DNA from: JABDGZ01 sp964483785
GTDB lineage: Bacteria > Omnitrophota > Gorgyraeia > Zapsychrales > Fredricksoniimonadaceae
Reading direction: 5' to 3'
NCBI GenBank assembly: GCA_964483785.1
Contig: CAZACW010000080.1
Coordinates: 1-6,649 of the forward strand
Length of the DNA stretch: 6,649 bases
The stretch's first letter is position 1; every line of letters begins with the position of its first letter. The translations under genes and the position numbers were made by a program. Below the pieces are notes generated by a model. It did not search any database. It was not told the origin of the DNA and worked only from the letters and a program-made list of their open reading frames with translations. Positions 6,217 to 6,649 of the stretch are shown here, piece after piece.

Positions 6217-6635
6217 TTTGTCCTGTTCAAGGAGGCCATATCAATGACGAAACGGTATTTCACGTCGGATTTTAAGACCCTCTCATAAGCTTCATTGATT
6301 TTCTCGATGGGGACCAGTTCAATGTCTGCCGTGATATTATGGCGCCCGCAAAAATCCAGCATTTCCTGGGTCTCCTGGAGCCCTCCGATCAAGGAACCAG
6401 CCAGGCTGCGCCGGGCCATGATCAACGGAAAGGCATGCAATTGGGGCGCGTCGCTGGGCACGCCAAGCAGAACCATGGCCCCGTCTCTTTTAAGCAAACC
6501 CAGATACTGGCCCCAATCCAATTTGACGGAGACCGTGTTGATGATCAAATCAAAATAACGCGCTAATTTCTCAAAGCTCTTAGGATCATTGGTGGCCAAG
6601 ACCTGACGGACGCCGAGAAGCAGGCAATCCCCTTT
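6213..6635 (-). CDS. Zinc-type alcohol dehydrogenase, C-terminal part (YahK/cinnamyl-alcohol-dehydrogenase-like), 5' end disrupted at window edge
   Basis: The visible frame gives the last 140 or so residues of an MDR-family NADP-dependent alcohol/aldehyde dehydrogenase. It covers the second half of the Rossmann domain (FDLIINTVS, then LLKRDGAMVLLGVPSD) and the C-terminal block GSLIGGLQETQEMLDFC, ADIELVP, INEAYERV, DVKYRFVIDM, which closely resembles E. coli YahK. The catalytic zinc domain and the dinucleotide-binding glycine motif would lie upstream, outside the window. Family residues continue in frame upstream of the TTG at 6599 (GVRQVLATND), so that TTG is not the true start. The frame then meets a TAA at 6636-6638, where the protein should still continue. 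This means a frameshift, a sequencing or contig-end error, or a real truncation. The stop codon overlaps the start of the small exported protein by 4 bases. The family call is firm; whether the gene is intact is open. Confidence 0.85.
   Translation of the reverse strand, partial: KGDCLLLGVRQVLATNDPKSFEKLARYFDLIINTVSVKLDWGQYLGLLKRDGAMVLLGVPSDAPQLHAFPLIMARRSLAGSLIGGLQETQEMLDFCGRHNITADIELVPIEKINEAYERVLKSDVKYRFVIDMASLNRTK
6221..6224 (-). promoter_or_regulatory. Ribosome binding site of the small exported protein
   Basis: AGGA on the minus strand, 4 bases before the ATG at 6216 and within the last codons of the dehydrogenase. It supports the ATGA-overlap start. Confidence 0.5.
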
Positions 6636-6649
6636 TTATCCTAAAGCTC

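Overview
All recognisable genes in this window lie on the minus strand and are packed almost end to end, so it reads from high to low coordinates. The coding style is bacterial: short gaps, two ATGA stop/start overlaps, and Shine-Dalgarno-like sites before some genes. A predicted secreted Spy/CpxP-like protein and a membrane-anchored polysaccharide deacetylase suggest a Gram-negative-type envelope. No rRNA, tRNA, phage or transposon marker is present. I cannot name the organism. The mix of genes is compatible with an uncultivated lineage such as a candidate phylum, but that is only an impression.

Region 1 (about 5779-6649) holds the C-terminal part of a YahK-like zinc-type alcohol dehydrogenase. 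Its frame is broken near the window edge. It overlaps by 4 bases a small exported protein with two LTxxQ-like motifs.

Region 2 (5705-5778) is an AT-rich gap of 74 bases with a plausible sigma70-type promoter pointing into the next block.

Region 3 (51-5704) looks like one transcription unit of six genes: a FabF-type beta-ketoacyl-ACP synthase, an acyl carrier protein, an alpha/beta-hydrolase, a HAD phosphatase of the MtnX/PHOSPHO1 type, a class III PLP-dependent aminotransferase, and a TM-anchored polysaccharide deacetylase with a TPR-like spacer. Gaps are 4, 2, 5 and 4 bases, then a 4-base overlap. The KS and ACP could build or extend an acyl chain, the hydrolase could release or trim it, the phosphatase and aminotransferase could supply or modify an amino-bearing small molecule, and the deacetylase could act on a glycan outside the membrane. 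One reading is a specialised pathway for an amino-containing lipid, glycolipid or small acyl metabolite. Each gene's family is clear, but the shared pathway is inference from gene order only.

Positions 1-50 follow the last stop codon. I see no terminator hairpin there and no gene I can support.
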